Origin: Neoroseomonas terrae | GTDB lineage: Bacteria > Pseudomonadota > Alphaproteobacteria > Acetobacterales > Acetobacteraceae | Reading direction: 5' to 3' | Length of the DNA stretch: 62,589 nucleotides | Assembly: GCF_018129025.1 (NCBI RefSeq) | Contig: NZ_JAAEDI010000034.1 | Span: 1 to 62,589, forward strand | Shown: positions 62,045-62,589 of the stretch, in pieces | Position numbering within the stretch: the stretch's first letter is position 1 | Layout of the letters: every line of letters starts with the position of its first letter | The notes under the pieces: generated by a model | The model's input: only the letters and a program-made list of their open reading frames with translations | Told to the model about the DNA's origin: nothing | The model's database searches: none | Made by a program: the position numbers and the translations under genes

Positions 62045-62589
62045 CTACCGGCCATACAGGATGTAGTTGATCGTCAGGTCGATCGTGACCTGCGCTTCGG
62101 CCGTACCGGGCGGGAAGGGCGGTAGCTGGGCGCCGCGGAAGATGTTCTGCGAGTAGAAGTTCAGGTGAAGCGAACGCGATGCCGAGCGTAGCTCGACGCC
62201 GCGCACGCGGCCGTCCGGCCCGGTCTGGATGCGCACCGTGACCGGGCCCTGTTCGCGCAGGTCAATCGCCTCGCGCGGGTAGCGCAGATTCTGGTCCAGC
62301 CAGCGGCGGAAGGCGGCGCGCCAGTCCGGGCCCGCTTCGGCGCCGCGGACGCGAAGCTGTTCCGTCGTATCGCCCGGGCCCGGCAGGGTGGCGCCAGGGC
62401 TGAGGTCCAGGCCGCGGCGCGGTGCGCCCTGGCGCCCGGGGTCCCCCAGACGCGGCGGGCGCTGCGTCAGGTCGAGCGGCGGCAGGCGCTCAGCCAGTTG
62501 CGGCGGCGTCGATGGCGCGGGTGGTGGCGGCGGAGGGGGCGGGGGCAGCGGCTGGACCGGTGCCTGGGCCACCGCCGGCGGGCGCTCGG
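62045..62589 (-). CDS. TonB-like protein C-terminal part (5' end outside window)
   Basis: The frame is open to the window edge, so the N-terminus is missing. What remains is a long Pro-rich stretch (PPPPPPPPPAPSTPP) that would span the periplasm. A TonB C-terminal domain follows with WLDQNLRYPREAIDLREQGP, VTVRIQTGPDGRVRGVELRS and a final strand AEAQVTIDLTINYILYGR. Such proteins pass ExbBD energy to outer-membrane receptors. No receptor or ExbBD gene is visible in the window. The call is good for the domain. Confidence 0.85.
   Translation of the reverse strand, partial: ERPPAVAQAPVQPLPPPPPPPPPAPSTPPQLAERLPPLDLTQRPPRLGDPGRQGAPRRGLDLSPGATLPGPGDTTEQLRVRGAEAGPDWRAAFRRWLDQNLRYPREAIDLREQGPVTVRIQTGPDGRVRGVELRSASRSLHLNFYSQNIFRGAQLPPFPPGTAEAQVTIDLTINYILYGR

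Overview
The window is about 62.6 kb of very GC-rich DNA from a bacterial chromosome. It most resembles an alphaproteobacterium of the Acetobacteraceae, in the Roseomonas type (inference). The clues are orphan Bug/TctC-type binding proteins, MmcB, DUF2889 and a NepR-like protein, GGAAC-N16-CGTT promoters of the EcfG type, a GAAC-N7-GAAC LexA box, a heme oxygenase and bacteriophytochrome pair, and an sdhCDAB operon. No integron, insertion sequence, prophage or CRISPR array was seen. Most of the window reads as ordinary chromosome with a few accessory patches.

Layout. Positions 1-8.2 kb hold an MFS exporter cut by the edge, an inositol-monophosphatase-like enzyme, a truncated globin divergent from an NsrR-like Rrf2 regulator around a perfect dyad, an atypical SDR, a TctC protein, and a four-gene operon of binding protein, FecCD permease, ATPase and methyltransferase. 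Positions 8.3-11.4 kb hold a UbiE-like methyltransferase and a stress-type cluster: two PRC-barrel proteins, a NepR-like protein, DUF2171 and two EcfG-type promoter matches. tRNA-Arg(CCT) follows. Positions 13.8-16 kb carry a Zur-box-controlled zinc-binding protein coupled to an outer-membrane barrel. Next come endonuclease V, a second TctC, the fsa-DUF484-xerC operon and priA.

Positions 22.9-23.7 kb form a lower-GC patch with an unusual protein. Tandem family-5 binding proteins, the sdhCDAB operon with its terminator, an FkbM-like methyltransferase, MFS and TRIC-type membrane proteins, an aminoglycoside-phosphotransferase-like protein, asd and a second atypical SDR follow. At 38.7 kb lies a lone homologue of the type VI secretion sheath protein TssC, with no other secretion gene around it. 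Then come a PQQ sugar dehydrogenase, an SDR, LexA-box mmcB, bphP-bphO, a patatin lipoprotein, an AI-2E-family permease, a hydrolase and uvrB. A lipid A block (DUF374 acyltransferase, waaA, lpxK, DUF2889), an RND efflux pair, trxA, a Nudix protein and a TonB-like C-terminus complete the window.

Four intergenic regions carry members of one family of palindromic repeats. They are built from an AAAGGCC/GGCCTTT hairpin and a GAGGGGC/GCCCCTC hairpin, often as two inverted halves. They look like REP/REPIN-type elements and account for three of the longest non-coding gaps.
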